From NCBI GenBank assembly GCA_025809375.1, contig CP099514.1:2965528-3029527 (forward strand): DNA of 64,000 nt, in the 5' to 3' direction. Shown here piece by piece: positions 45,358 to 53,277 of the stretch (the stretch's first letter is position 1; each line of letters opens with the position of its first letter). A program made the position numbers and the translations under genes. The notes beneath the pieces were generated by a model. It saw only the letters and a program-made list of their open reading frames with translations, did no database searches and was not told the origin of the DNA. The stretch comes from Bacillus zhangzhouensis (GTDB lineage Bacteria > Bacillota > Bacilli > Bacillales > Bacillaceae).

Positions 45358-45519
45358 CTATGATATATGGATTAACATTGACAATGCCTCATATTTGAAA
45401 ACTGCATGACGCATCAAGATCGCTATACCGCCTAGTTCTGCGGCAGTCAAACCACTGAGAGCGCCGCCTAGTTTTCCAAATGGTGTTCTCGCTCCAGATA
45501 TAATGACTGTCGTACTCAT
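45358..45519 (-). pseudogene. Truncated acetyl-CoA acetyltransferase (thiolase) stub
   Basis: The frame starts with a strong GGAGGGG ribosome site and reads STTVIISGARTPFGKLGG and ALSGLTAAELGG, the conserved N-terminus of thiolases. After about 33 residues the similarity stops and an unrelated 20-residue tail runs to TAG. The remaining ~360 residues, including all catalytic Cys and His motifs, are gone. It lies directly downstream of fadF. In other bacilli thiolase, hydroxyacyl-CoA dehydrogenase and acyl-CoA dehydrogenase genes occupy this place. Confidence 0.85.
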
Positions 45520-45588
45520 GTATGCCCCTCCTGGAATGTTAACGCTTACATATTATTTAGACAGCTGATGAAACAGCGCCATGTACAA

Positions 45589-45613
45589 GCCGATGAACAT
45601 CCTATTCATCGGC
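45589..45613 (-). other. Hairpin after fadF
   Basis: GCCGATGAA (45589-45597) pairs with TTCATCGGC (45605-45613). The minus strand continues TTGTACATGG, so the T-tract is weak. It may be a partial terminator between fadF and the thiolase stub. Confidence 0.45.
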
Positions 45614-45622
45614 CTGTTATGT

Positions 45623-47734
45623 TTACGACACCTTCTCTTCAGCCTCGCCAAACACTGATTTTTCAAGAAGTTCTGCGACGTCAAATGTCCCTACCTGATC
45701 CTCTACTTCCTTCGCTTTCGTCCCATCTCCGAGCATCGTTAAGCAATAAGGACACCCTGAGCTGATGATGGACGGCTGGACTTGTAACGCCTGCTCCGTT
45801 CGTGCAGTGTTAATCCGGGTACCCGTCTCTTCTTCCATCCACATTAAGCCCCCGCCTGCACCGCAGCACATACCAGTTTCACGGTTGCGCTCCATTTCTT
45901 TCAGCGTCACACCAGGAATGGCTTTTAAAATGTCTCTTGGCGTGTCGTACACTTCGTTATATCTGCCTAGGTAGCAAGAGTCATGGAAAGTAATCACCTC
46001 GTTCACTTCGTATACAGGCGTTATTTTCCCTTCTTTCACTAACTCTGCCAATAATTCTGTATGATGGTACACTTCTGCCTCAAGTCCGAAGTCTGGATAT
46101 TCATTTTTAAATAAGTTATAGGCGTGAGGATCAATCGTAACGATCTTTGTGACACCGTTTTTCTGGAATTCTTCAATGTTCTTTGCAGCAAGCTCTTGGA
46201 ATAAAAATTCGTTTCCGAGTCTTCTTGGTGTATCGCCTGAGTTTTTCTCTTTATTGCCTAGGATAGCAAAGGAGATTCCTGCTTCATTGAGGAGCTTTGC
46301 AAAGGCAAGCGCAATCTTTTGGCTTCGATTGTCATATGCCCCCATTGAACCAACCCAGAATAAATAATCAAAGGTTTGCTCTGCTTTTTTCAGCTCTTTC
46401 ACTGTCGGCACATGCACATCTTCTCTCAGCTCCCGCCAATTTTCTCTTTCTTTCCGGTTCAACCCCCACGGATTCCCTTGGCGCTCAATGCTTGTCATGG
46501 CACGCTGTGCATCTGCGTCCATTTTTCCTTCTGTCAGCACAAGGTATCTGCGCATATCAATAATTTTATCAACGTGTTCATTCATGACAGGGCATTGGTC
46601 TTCACAATTTCGGCACGTCGTACATGCCCAGATTTCTTCTTCTGTTATCACCTCTCCAATAAGAGAAGGATGATATATAGAGCTGGCAGCCGACTCTTCC
46701 GCACCTGCTCCTCTCGCCTGTAGTGCCAGCTGGTTTCCTGTTGTCTGCTTGAAGGCAAACTGGGGAACCCAAGGTGTCTTCGACGTAATAGCGGCGCCTT
46801 TATTGGTTAAATGATCTCTTAATCTTAAAATCAAATCCATCGGAGACAGCATCTTCCCTGTCCCTGTTGCCGGGCACATATTCGTGCAGCGTCCACATTC
46901 CACACAGGCGTAAAGATCGATCAGCTGAGACTGACGGAAGTCTTCAATTTTTCCCACACCGAAGGTCTCTTGTGTCTCATCTTCAAAATCGATTTTTTGC
47001 AGCTTGCCTGGCGGGTCTAATCTGCTGACAAATACGTTTACAGGCCCTGCAATCAAATGGGCGTGCTTTGACTGCGGAACATATACTAAAAATGTCAGCA
47101 AAATGAGGAGATGCACCCACCATGCGGCATAAAAAACAATCGCCGCCGCAAGAGGTGAAATTCCGTTCAGCAAGAAAGCAATACCAGAAGCGATTGGCTC
47201 AGTTGGTGATAGAGAATGTCCATGCCAAATGATGTTCATGCCGTTCCCTAGTAAGACTGTCAGCATTAAGCCGCCAATAAATAAAAGCACTAGACCCGAT
47301 TTAAAGCCTCGTTTTAAACGGACAAGCTTCTCCACATATCTTCTATGGAAAGCCCATACAACAGCCACTAAAATGAGAAGTGTGACCACCTCTTGGAAAA
47401 ACGTAAAGATGCCGTACACCGGACCTAAAGGGAGCCCGCTGTCTGGAATAAGCCCCTTCAGAATAAAATCAAGGGCTCCGAACTGTACAAGGATAAATCC
47501 GTAGAAAAACAGCACATGAATGATGCCGCTCTTCTTGTCCTTTAACAGCTTTTTTTGCCCAAATACATTGACCCAAACACGCTCTAAGCGTTTCTTCACG
47601 TCTTGTTGAAATTCTTCTCTTTTACCAAGACGAATATACGCCGCTCGTGTTCGAATGAGATAAACAAACAAATACACAGCGTAAGCGGTCACTGCCGCAA
47701 ATGCGATCAAGTTGATGATTAAAAGGCTGTTCAT
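45623..47734 (-). CDS. fadF: FadF (YwjF), membrane iron-sulphur oxidoreductase
   Basis: This 703-residue protein has about six N-terminal membrane helices (residues 4-25 and several to ~230), a pair of ferredoxin-type 4Fe-4S motifs (CVECGRCTNMCP and CTTCRNCEDQCP), and a C-terminal heterodisulphide-reductase-like region with two CCG-type motifs (HDSCYLGRYN, GMCCGAGGG, SGCPYCLTML). It probably passes electrons from beta-oxidation (via ETF) to menaquinone. ATG 47734 has GGGGGAG upstream. A FadR operator overlaps its promoter. B. subtilis fadF is co-transcribed with acdA and rpoE; here acdA is lost. Confidence 0.9.
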   Translation of the reverse strand: MNSLLIINLIAFAAVTAYAVYLFVYLIRTRAAYIRLGKREEFQQDVKKRLERVWVNVFGQKKLLKDKKSGIIHVLFFYGFILVQFGALDFILKGLIPDSGLPLGPVYGIFTFFQEVVTLLILVAVVWAFHRRYVEKLVRLKRGFKSGLVLLFIGGLMLTVLLGNGMNIIWHGHSLSPTEPIASGIAFLLNGISPLAAAIVFYAAWWVHLLILLTFLVYVPQSKHAHLIAGPVNVFVSRLDPPGKLQKIDFEDETQETFGVGKIEDFRQSQLIDLYACVECGRCTNMCPATGTGKMLSPMDLILRLRDHLTNKGAAITSKTPWVPQFAFKQTTGNQLALQARGAGAEESAASSIYHPSLIGEVITEEEIWACTTCRNCEDQCPVMNEHVDKIIDMRRYLVLTEGKMDADAQRAMTSIERQGNPWGLNRKERENWRELREDVHVPTVKELKKAEQTFDYLFWVGSMGAYDNRSQKIALAFAKLLNEAGISFAILGNKEKNSGDTPRRLGNEFLFQELAAKNIEEFQKNGVTKIVTIDPHAYNLFKNEYPDFGLEAEVYHHTELLAELVKEGKITPVYEVNEVITFHDSCYLGRYNEVYDTPRDILKAIPGVTLKEMERNRETGMCCGAGGGLMWMEEETGTRINTARTEQALQVQPSIISSGCPYCLTMLGDGTKAKEVEDQVGTFDVAELLEKSVFGEAEEKVS

Positions 47735-47792
47735 CTTGCTCCCCCTTTCATTCCCCAAAACCCACTATGTTCCGTTTTCATGTTGTACCTCT

Positions 47793-47822
47793 ATCATAAA
47801 TAATGAATGAGTATTCAGTCAA
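47793..47822 (-). promoter_or_regulatory. FadR operator overlapping the fadF promoter
   Basis: TGAATGAGTATTCAGTCA (47804-47821) matches the Bacillus FadR site (TGAATGANTANTCATTCA) with one mismatch. On the minus strand a -35 TTGACT (47817-47822) and -10 TATGAT (47793-47798), 18 nt apart, flank it, so FadR would block polymerase until long-chain acyl-CoA is present. Confidence 0.85.
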
Positions 47823-47877
47823 TATTTTTTGCGCGTTTGGGTACACTATTGAAATATGAAAAAAAGGAGGTAGTTTC

Positions 47878-49074
47878 ATGATCGCATTGATCATTCTACT
47901 CGTACTCATTGCCATCGTTTTGCTCGTCATATTAGACCTTTATATAGGAAAGAAGTATTTTTCTACTCACGCATTTGAACGGTCTTTTGACCAAACAAGC
48001 GGCGATGCCGCCTTTTATCATGATGGCGAACCCTTTTTTGATCAGCTGCTTACGGATATACAGCAGGCCTCTTCTTCTATTCATATGATGTTCTTTATTG
48101 TAAAGAACGACAAGATTGGTCAAAGGGTCTTACAAGCATTGAAAGAAAAAGCGGAACAAGGAGTTTCCGTCTTTTTGCTGACCGACCGATTAGGCTCCTA
48201 CTCGTTTGATCGAAAAACCATTCACTTGCTAGAAAAAAGCGGCATTCAATTTTACTTTTTAAATAAGCCTCGTTTTCCTTTTTTTATTTACCGTTTAAAC
48301 ATGAGAAATCACCGAAAAATCACGGTAATTGATGGGAAGATTGGCTATATTGGGGGATTTAATATAGGCGATGAATATGTTGGGAAGAAAGGCCGGTTTG
48401 GCATTTGGAAGGATTATCATTTGCGGATGACTGGACAGGTTGTCGCAGATCTCCAGCATGTGTTTCTGAATGATTTGTACCGGTCGTCTGGCATTCATCA
48501 GCTGCAATATGAGGTGTTCCCTGCATTGGAACCCGGAACATTACAATGCACTACACGCGCGACTGCTGGCTTTTCTTTAGAAGCTTTATTTCTCCAAGAT
48601 ATTCAGCAGACGAGGAAACAGATCATCATCTGTACGCCTTATTTTATTCCATCAGCCCCTCTTCTGAAGGCGCTGCTTGATGCACGAAAGCGCGGCGTCA
48701 CAGTTGAAATTATGATTCCCATGAAAGCCGATCATCCACTTGTCAAAGAGGCTGGCTTTCATTATTTGAAGGACCTCATTGCCTCTGGATGCCATGTTTA
48801 TCGTTTTTATAAAGGATTTTATCATGCGAAAGCCCTATTGATTGACCAGAGCCGCTGTATGATCAGTACTGCGAATTTTGATAAACGAAGCTTGTTTTTA
48901 AACGAAGAAGTAGATGTGTCCATTGATGATCCCGTCTTTACTGCGCACGTAGAGGAAAAGATTCGGGATCATATGGAAGTATCTGAGATCATGACAGAAG
49001 AAACATTGTCAAAGCGCCCGCTTCTTACACGGCCGCTTGAATGGACTGCCGCCATGTTCTCGTATTTTTTATAA
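47878..49074 (+). CDS. ywjE: Cardiolipin synthase-type phospholipase D protein YwjE
   Basis: This 398-residue protein has one N-terminal membrane helix (IALIILLVLIAIVLLVILDL) and two phospholipase D motifs: NHRKITVIDGKIGYIGGFN (about residues 142-160) and YHAKALLIDQSRCMISTANF (about 317-336). Such enzymes condense phosphatidylglycerol into cardiolipin at the membrane. It is the short form, without a second N-terminal helix; B. subtilis calls it ywjE or clsB. uvdE follows 11 nt later. AAGGAGG lies 6 nt before the ATG. Confidence 0.88.
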   Translation: MIALIILLVLIAIVLLVILDLYIGKKYFSTHAFERSFDQTSGDAAFYHDGEPFFDQLLTDIQQASSSIHMMFFIVKNDKIGQRVLQALKEKAEQGVSVFLLTDRLGSYSFDRKTIHLLEKSGIQFYFLNKPRFPFFIYRLNMRNHRKITVIDGKIGYIGGFNIGDEYVGKKGRFGIWKDYHLRMTGQVVADLQHVFLNDLYRSSGIHQLQYEVFPALEPGTLQCTTRATAGFSLEALFLQDIQQTRKQIIICTPYFIPSAPLLKALLDARKRGVTVEIMIPMKADHPLVKEAGFHYLKDLIASGCHVYRFYKGFYHAKALLIDQSRCMISTANFDKRSLFLNEEVDVSIDDPVFTAHVEEKIRDHMEVSEIMTEETLSKRPLLTRPLEWTAAMFSYFL

Positions 49075-49085
49075 GGAGATGACCT

Positions 49086-50048
49086 ATGCGTTATCGATTT
49101 GGTTATGTATCCAATGCCGTCACCTTGTGGGAAGCTTCTCCTGCCAAGTCACTGACCTTTGCAAGATACAGCAAACTCTCTAAGGAAGAAAGAAAAGAGG
49201 CTTTATTGCGAACAACGAAAGCCAATCTCGTGAATACGTTAAGAACGCTTTATTTCGCCATTGCCCATGATATCCCGCTTTACCGTTTTTCAAGTTCGAT
49301 CGTCCCGCTCGCAACCCACCCAGAAGTACGCTGGGACTTTGTGACACCTTTTCACAAAGAATTTCTTGAGATCGGCAAGCTTGTGAAACGGCACGGCTTA
49401 CGGATCAGCTTTCACCCCAATCAATTCACCTTGTTTACCAGCCCAAAACCTTCAATTACAGAAAATGCCGTCGTCGATATGACATACCATTATCAGATGC
49501 TTGAGGCGATGAAGCTCGAAAAGGAAAGCTATTTGAACATTCATGTAGGCGGCGCTTACGGTGATAAAGAATCAGCTCTTCAGCGCTTTGATGAAAATAT
49601 CAAACAGCTTCCGGCGCATATCAAGGCGAGGGTGACGCTTGAGAATGATGACAAAACGTATACATCGTTAGAGACGGTTGGTGTATGTGAAAAGCACGCT
49701 ATTCCATTTGTGTTTGATTACCATCATCATGTGGCAAATAAAGATGACGATGCCGCACTTGAAGATATCCTGCCACGAATGTTCGACACTTGGACGGGCA
49801 CTGGCATTCCGCCCAAAATCCACTTGTCTTCACCTAAATCTGAAAAAGCCATACGCAGTCATGCAGATGGGGTAAATATGGCCTTTGTCTTACCGCTTTT
49901 CCAAGCATTAAAACCGTATGATCGTGATGTAGATTTTATGATTGAGGCGAAATTAAAGGATCAGGCCCTGCTCCGTTTAGTCGAAGAACTGTCTGCGATA
50001 AGGGGCAATCGGCGGACGGGCGGAGGAACCATTGAGTGGAAATCATAG
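49086..50048 (+). CDS. uvsE: UV damage endonuclease UvdE
   Basis: This 320-residue TIM-barrel endonuclease nicks 5' of UV photoproducts. The conserved metal-binding blocks are [42 protein letters not shown] and [11 protein letters not shown]. It starts 11 nt after ywjE, so both are likely on one transcript. B. subtilis name ywjD (uvdE). Confidence 0.94.
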   Translation: MRYRFGYVSNAVTLWEASPAKSLTFARYSKLSKEERKEALLRTTKANLVNTLRTLYFAIAHDIPLYRFSSSIVPLATHPEVRWDFVTPFHKEFLEIGKLVKRHGLRISFHPNQFTLFTSPKPSITENAVVDMTYHYQMLEAMKLEKESYLNIHVGGAYGDKESALQRFDENIKQLPAHIKARVTLENDDKTYTSLETVGVCEKHAIPFVFDYHHHVANKDDDAALEDILPRMFDTWTGTGIPPKIHLSSPKSEKAIRSHADGVNMAFVLPLFQALKPYDRDVDFMIEAKLKDQALLRLVEELSAIRGNRRTGGGTIEWKS

Positions 50049-50055
50049 AGAAAGG

Positions 50056-50081
50056 TTTATGTCTGTGCAAATGGGGGAACT
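50056..50081 (+). promoter_or_regulatory. Possible SigB promoter of ywjC
   Basis: GTTTAT (50056-50061) and GGGAAC (50076-50081) with a 14-nt spacer fit the general-stress SigB consensus (GTTTAA, GGGWAW) approximately. B. subtilis ywjC is listed as SigB-dependent, as far as I recall. Confidence 0.55.
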
Positions 50082-50120
50082 AAGCTATTGTGAGAAAGTA
50101 ATTGACAGGAGGATATAAAG

Positions 50121-50360
50121 ATGTCTCAAATCTATTCAATCCGAATCGCTGCGAAAGCGTTGAATTTACATAAGCTTATTTCTCTTTATCAAAAGTGCCA
50201 GCAGGCTCAGCATCGAATATATGTGTATTCTAAAAAAACAATGTGCAGCATTAAAAACATCGTAGAGCTTGAAACCTTCAGGCTCACTCATTTAGAATCT
50301 GATTACTTAATTGTCGTAGAGGGGAAAAAAGCGCAAGATCTCCTACAGCCATTTGAATAA
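50121..50360 (+). CDS. ywjC: YwjC, degenerate HPr-like protein
   Basis: This 79-residue protein has the length and strand-helix pattern of HPr. The segment AAKALNLHKLISLYQKCQQA aligns with the HPr active-site loop (GLHARPA): the His remains at about residue 17, but the following Ala-Arg-Pro-Ala is replaced by Lys-Leu-Ile-Ser. No Ser46-kinase site is obvious. The fold call is by pattern, not search. It may be a non-phosphorylated regulator. A possible SigB promoter and a GGAGGAT ribosome site precede it. Confidence 0.7.
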   Translation: MSQIYSIRIAAKALNLHKLISLYQKCQQAQHRIYVYSKKTMCSIKNIVELETFRLTHLESDYLIVVEGKKAQDLLQPFE

Positions 50361-50403
50361 GAGAAGATGTCATAAAGAGAGCAGCCCCCGGACTGCTCTC
50401 TTG

Positions 50404-51402
50404 CTATATCCACTCTTCTGTCAACCAAACTTGTTTGGAAGCTGCATCCATTTTCACTTGTGCCCCGATTGGCATGGTGAGCATCGGGTGCGTATGGGCA
50501 CAATCAAAATCAGCGATGAGCGGTTTTTTTGTCTCTCCGAGCACCTCAAGTAAAATCTCGTAAGGCTCTTTGCCCGTACCTTCATCATCAAACAGTTCAT
50601 GTTTTCCTAAAAGAATCCCTGATACCCGTTCAAACACTCCATTTACTTTCAATAAAGAGAAGTTCTTTTCTACAACCGAAGCCGTTTTCATACAATCTTC
50701 AATGAGAAGGATGTCTCCTTTTTGGATGGCTGGCATGAACTCACTTCCCCATATCCCGTACATCGCATTCAAGTTCCCGCCAATCAACCTGCCTTCTGCC
50801 TGTCCCTCTAGGACACACAGCCAATCATTCGGTCGCTGCTTTTTGTCACGCGTTTTTTCTTCCCAATTGATTCGTTCATCTGTCCAAAAAGGCGGTTTTT
50901 CAATCTGATAAGGAATAGTTGGAGGGGATATCAAGATGTCCTCAAATTTCTGATATGTATCATTGACAAAAGGTTCAAACTCGCCAAAAGAAGGAACTAG
51001 CGCCGGCCCGTAGAAAACAGGCAGTCTCGTTTTTTCGTAAGCCGCTAAAAGAATCGCCGTCGCATCTGAATAACCGATCATGATTTTAGGATGTGACTTT
51101 AGCAGCTCAAAATCAAGATAAGGCAGCAAACTATTTGAATTCGTCCCGCCAATCATTGACATGATGCAGGCCAAGTCCTCTCTAGCCATCAGCTCATTCA
51201 GCTCATCTGCTCGTTCTTGAATTGTACCTGAACGGTAGTGATCCTTTTTCCCTGTTAATGATCCTGGAATCACAATGAATCCTTTTTGCTCAAGCCACTT
51301 CTTCGCCCGCTGATACCTAAGAGGCGAGGCCGCTGATGCAGGACTGGAAGGTGAAAAAATACCGATCTTATCGCCCTTTTGTAATCGCCGAAGCCCCTTC
51401 AT
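50404..51402 (-). CDS. S66 family serine peptidase, LD-carboxypeptidase/MccF-like
   Basis: This 332-residue protein shows the S66 catalytic set: nucleophile Ser in MIGYSDATAI (near residue 114), Glu in LLIEDC and His in CAHTHPM. The middle loop PFWTDERINWEEKTRDKK resembles that of MccF, which cleaves microcin C7-type acyl-sulphamoyl adenylates, rather than LdcA, which trims murein tetrapeptides. Either role is possible. It lies downstream of ywjA where B. subtilis has ywjB, which is absent. A broken relative lies at 54938. No signal peptide. Confidence 0.85.
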   Translation of the reverse strand: MKGLRRLQKGDKIGIFSPSSPASAASPLRYQRAKKWLEQKGFIVIPGSLTGKKDHYRSGTIQERADELNELMAREDLACIMSMIGGTNSNSLLPYLDFELLKSHPKIMIGYSDATAILLAAYEKTRLPVFYGPALVPSFGEFEPFVNDTYQKFEDILISPPTIPYQIEKPPFWTDERINWEEKTRDKKQRPNDWLCVLEGQAEGRLIGGNLNAMYGIWGSEFMPAIQKGDILLIEDCMKTASVVEKNFSLLKVNGVFERVSGILLGKHELFDDEGTGKEPYEILLEVLGETKKPLIADFDCAHTHPMLTMPIGAQVKMDAASKQVWLTEEWI

Positions 51403-51456
51403 TCCATCAGATCCTTTCTACACGCATTTTTTCTATCTAACAAAAAAGGGATTTCT

Positions 51457-53172
51457 TTAATGACCAAACTGCGCTTCATGCAGTCTGCTGTAAACGCCGC
51501 CCATTTGAATGAGGTCTTGGTGACGGCCTTGTTCTTGGATGCCTTCCTCTGTCACGACAACGATACGGTCGGCGTGTTTAATCGTGGCAAGGCGGTGGGC
51601 AATGACGAGTGTCGTCCTACCGGCAGCCAGTTCACTCAGTGCATCCTGTATGGCTTTTTCTGTTTCTGTATCGAGCGCTGATGTGGCTTCATCTAAAATC
51701 AGAATCGAAGGATTTTTTAGGAACATCCGTGCAATCGATAGGCGCTGCTTTTGGCCGCCTGACAATTTGACGCCGCGCTCGCCAATGACAGTATTTAGTC
51801 CTTCTGGGAAACGCTGAACGAGTTCCTCTAAATGCGCACGACGTACAGCCTCCCAAATCTCTGCATCACTGGCTTCTAGGTTGCCGTACGCAATGTTTTC
51901 TCGAATGGAGCCTGAGAATAAAAAGACATCCTGCTGCACAATGCCGATCTGCTGTCTTAAAGAAGACAGGGTCATCGATTTTGTGCTCACTCCATCAATC
52001 GTAATCTCTCCTTCATCCACATCATAAAAACGTGGCAGCAAACTGCAAATTGTCGATTTCCCGGCTCCTGAGGGCCCGACAAACGCAACAGTTTCTCCTT
52101 GTTTGATCTTCAAATCGATATCTTTTAACACATGACTGTGCTCATCGTAGCCAAATGTCACGTTTCGATATTCAATTTCACCTTTCAGCCCGAATACATC
52201 ACGCGCTCCCTCTGTATCCTTCACATCTGGTTCTGTTTCAAGTAAGTCGACATAGCTTTTAAAGCCCGCAATTCCTTTTGGATACATTTCAATCACTGTG
52301 TTGATCTTATCAATCGGTCTGAATAAGACGTTTGTAATCAGAACAAACGCGATAAATCCACCTGCCGTTAATTGACCCTGAAGAACAAACCATGTACCTG
52401 CCAGAAGGACAAACAGTGTCACTAGACGTGTGAGAATGTAACTGATTGAGCCGTTGACCGACATGATTTTATATGAAAGAAGCTTCGCTTTCCGAAAGCG
52501 GTTGTTGTTTTCAGCAAAACGCTTTTTCTCAAAATGTTCGTTAGCAAAGGCTTGAACAAGACGAATACCGCCAATATTGTTTTCAACCCTTGCATGAAAG
52601 TCTCCAATGTCATGGTTCAGCTGTGTAATCGCCTGCGTCATCTTCTTGTTAAAATGAAGGGCGAGCCAAATGATGACAGGCATAATCAGGATGGTTAAAA
52701 TAGCCAGCTGCCAGTTAATCATCAGCATGACAGCAAAGGCCCCAAGAATCGTCATAATCGCAATAAACAAATCCTCAGGTCCGTGATGAGCCACCTCCCC
52801 AATGTACATGAGGTCATTTGTCATCCGAGACATAAGCTTCCCCGTTTTGTTGTTATCAAAGAACTTAAATGAGAGACGCTGAAAATGATCAAACAGCTTC
52901 TTCCTCATATCTGTTTCAATATTGATACCTAGCATGTGACCCCAGTACGACACAATAAACTGCATCACTGAGCTGAGTGCATAAATGATAAACAGAGCAA
53001 GTGCGGTCGAGGCAATGACTGTCCAGTTCCCTGTTGGTAATAATGTATCAATGAAGTAGTTCACGATCAACGGGAAACCTAGTTCCATCAGGCCAACTGC
53101 GACAGCGCAAAAGAAATCTAAAAAGAACAGACCGCGATAGGGTCTGTAATAGGCGAAAAAGCGTTTTAGCAT
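51457..53172 (-). CDS. ywjA: YwjA, ABC exporter (membrane and ATPase domains fused)
   Basis: This 571-residue half-transporter has six membrane helices (about residues 15-300, starting RFFAYYRPYRGLFFLDFF) and a C-terminal ATPase: Walker A VGPSGAGKST, Q-loop, signature VKLSGGQKQRLSIAR, Walker B LILDEATSALD. It would act as a homodimer exporting a lipophilic or peptide substrate. ATG 53172 (LKRFFAYYRP) is chosen; upstream codons lie inside the ribosome site region. The Fur box upstream puts it in the iron-starvation response, as for B. subtilis ywjA. Confidence 0.92.
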   Translation of the reverse strand: MLKRFFAYYRPYRGLFFLDFFCAVAVGLMELGFPLIVNYFIDTLLPTGNWTVIASTALALFIIYALSSVMQFIVSYWGHMLGINIETDMRKKLFDHFQRLSFKFFDNNKTGKLMSRMTNDLMYIGEVAHHGPEDLFIAIMTILGAFAVMLMINWQLAILTILIMPVIIWLALHFNKKMTQAITQLNHDIGDFHARVENNIGGIRLVQAFANEHFEKKRFAENNNRFRKAKLLSYKIMSVNGSISYILTRLVTLFVLLAGTWFVLQGQLTAGGFIAFVLITNVLFRPIDKINTVIEMYPKGIAGFKSYVDLLETEPDVKDTEGARDVFGLKGEIEYRNVTFGYDEHSHVLKDIDLKIKQGETVAFVGPSGAGKSTICSLLPRFYDVDEGEITIDGVSTKSMTLSSLRQQIGIVQQDVFLFSGSIRENIAYGNLEASDAEIWEAVRRAHLEELVQRFPEGLNTVIGERGVKLSGGQKQRLSIARMFLKNPSILILDEATSALDTETEKAIQDALSELAAGRTTLVIAHRLATIKHADRIVVVTEEGIQEQGRHQDLIQMGGVYSRLHEAQFGH

Positions 53173-53191
53173 ATGTAAAAGAACCTCATTC

Positions 53192-53226
53192 CCTCTATAA
53201 TTGATAATCATTTTCAATTATAGAGG
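53192..53226 (-). promoter_or_regulatory. Fur box inside a 13-bp perfect inverted repeat
   Basis: TGATAATCATTTTCA (53202-53216) fits the 7-1-7 Fur box with one mismatch. It is bracketed by CCTCTATAATTGA (53192-53204) and TCAATTATAGAGG (53214-53226), a perfect inverted repeat. Known: ywjA is Fur-repressed in B. subtilis. Confidence 0.85.
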
Positions 53227-53277
53227 AATCCCCTCCAAAATACTAGACCATGAAATGATTTCTTTGACTGAAAATCC

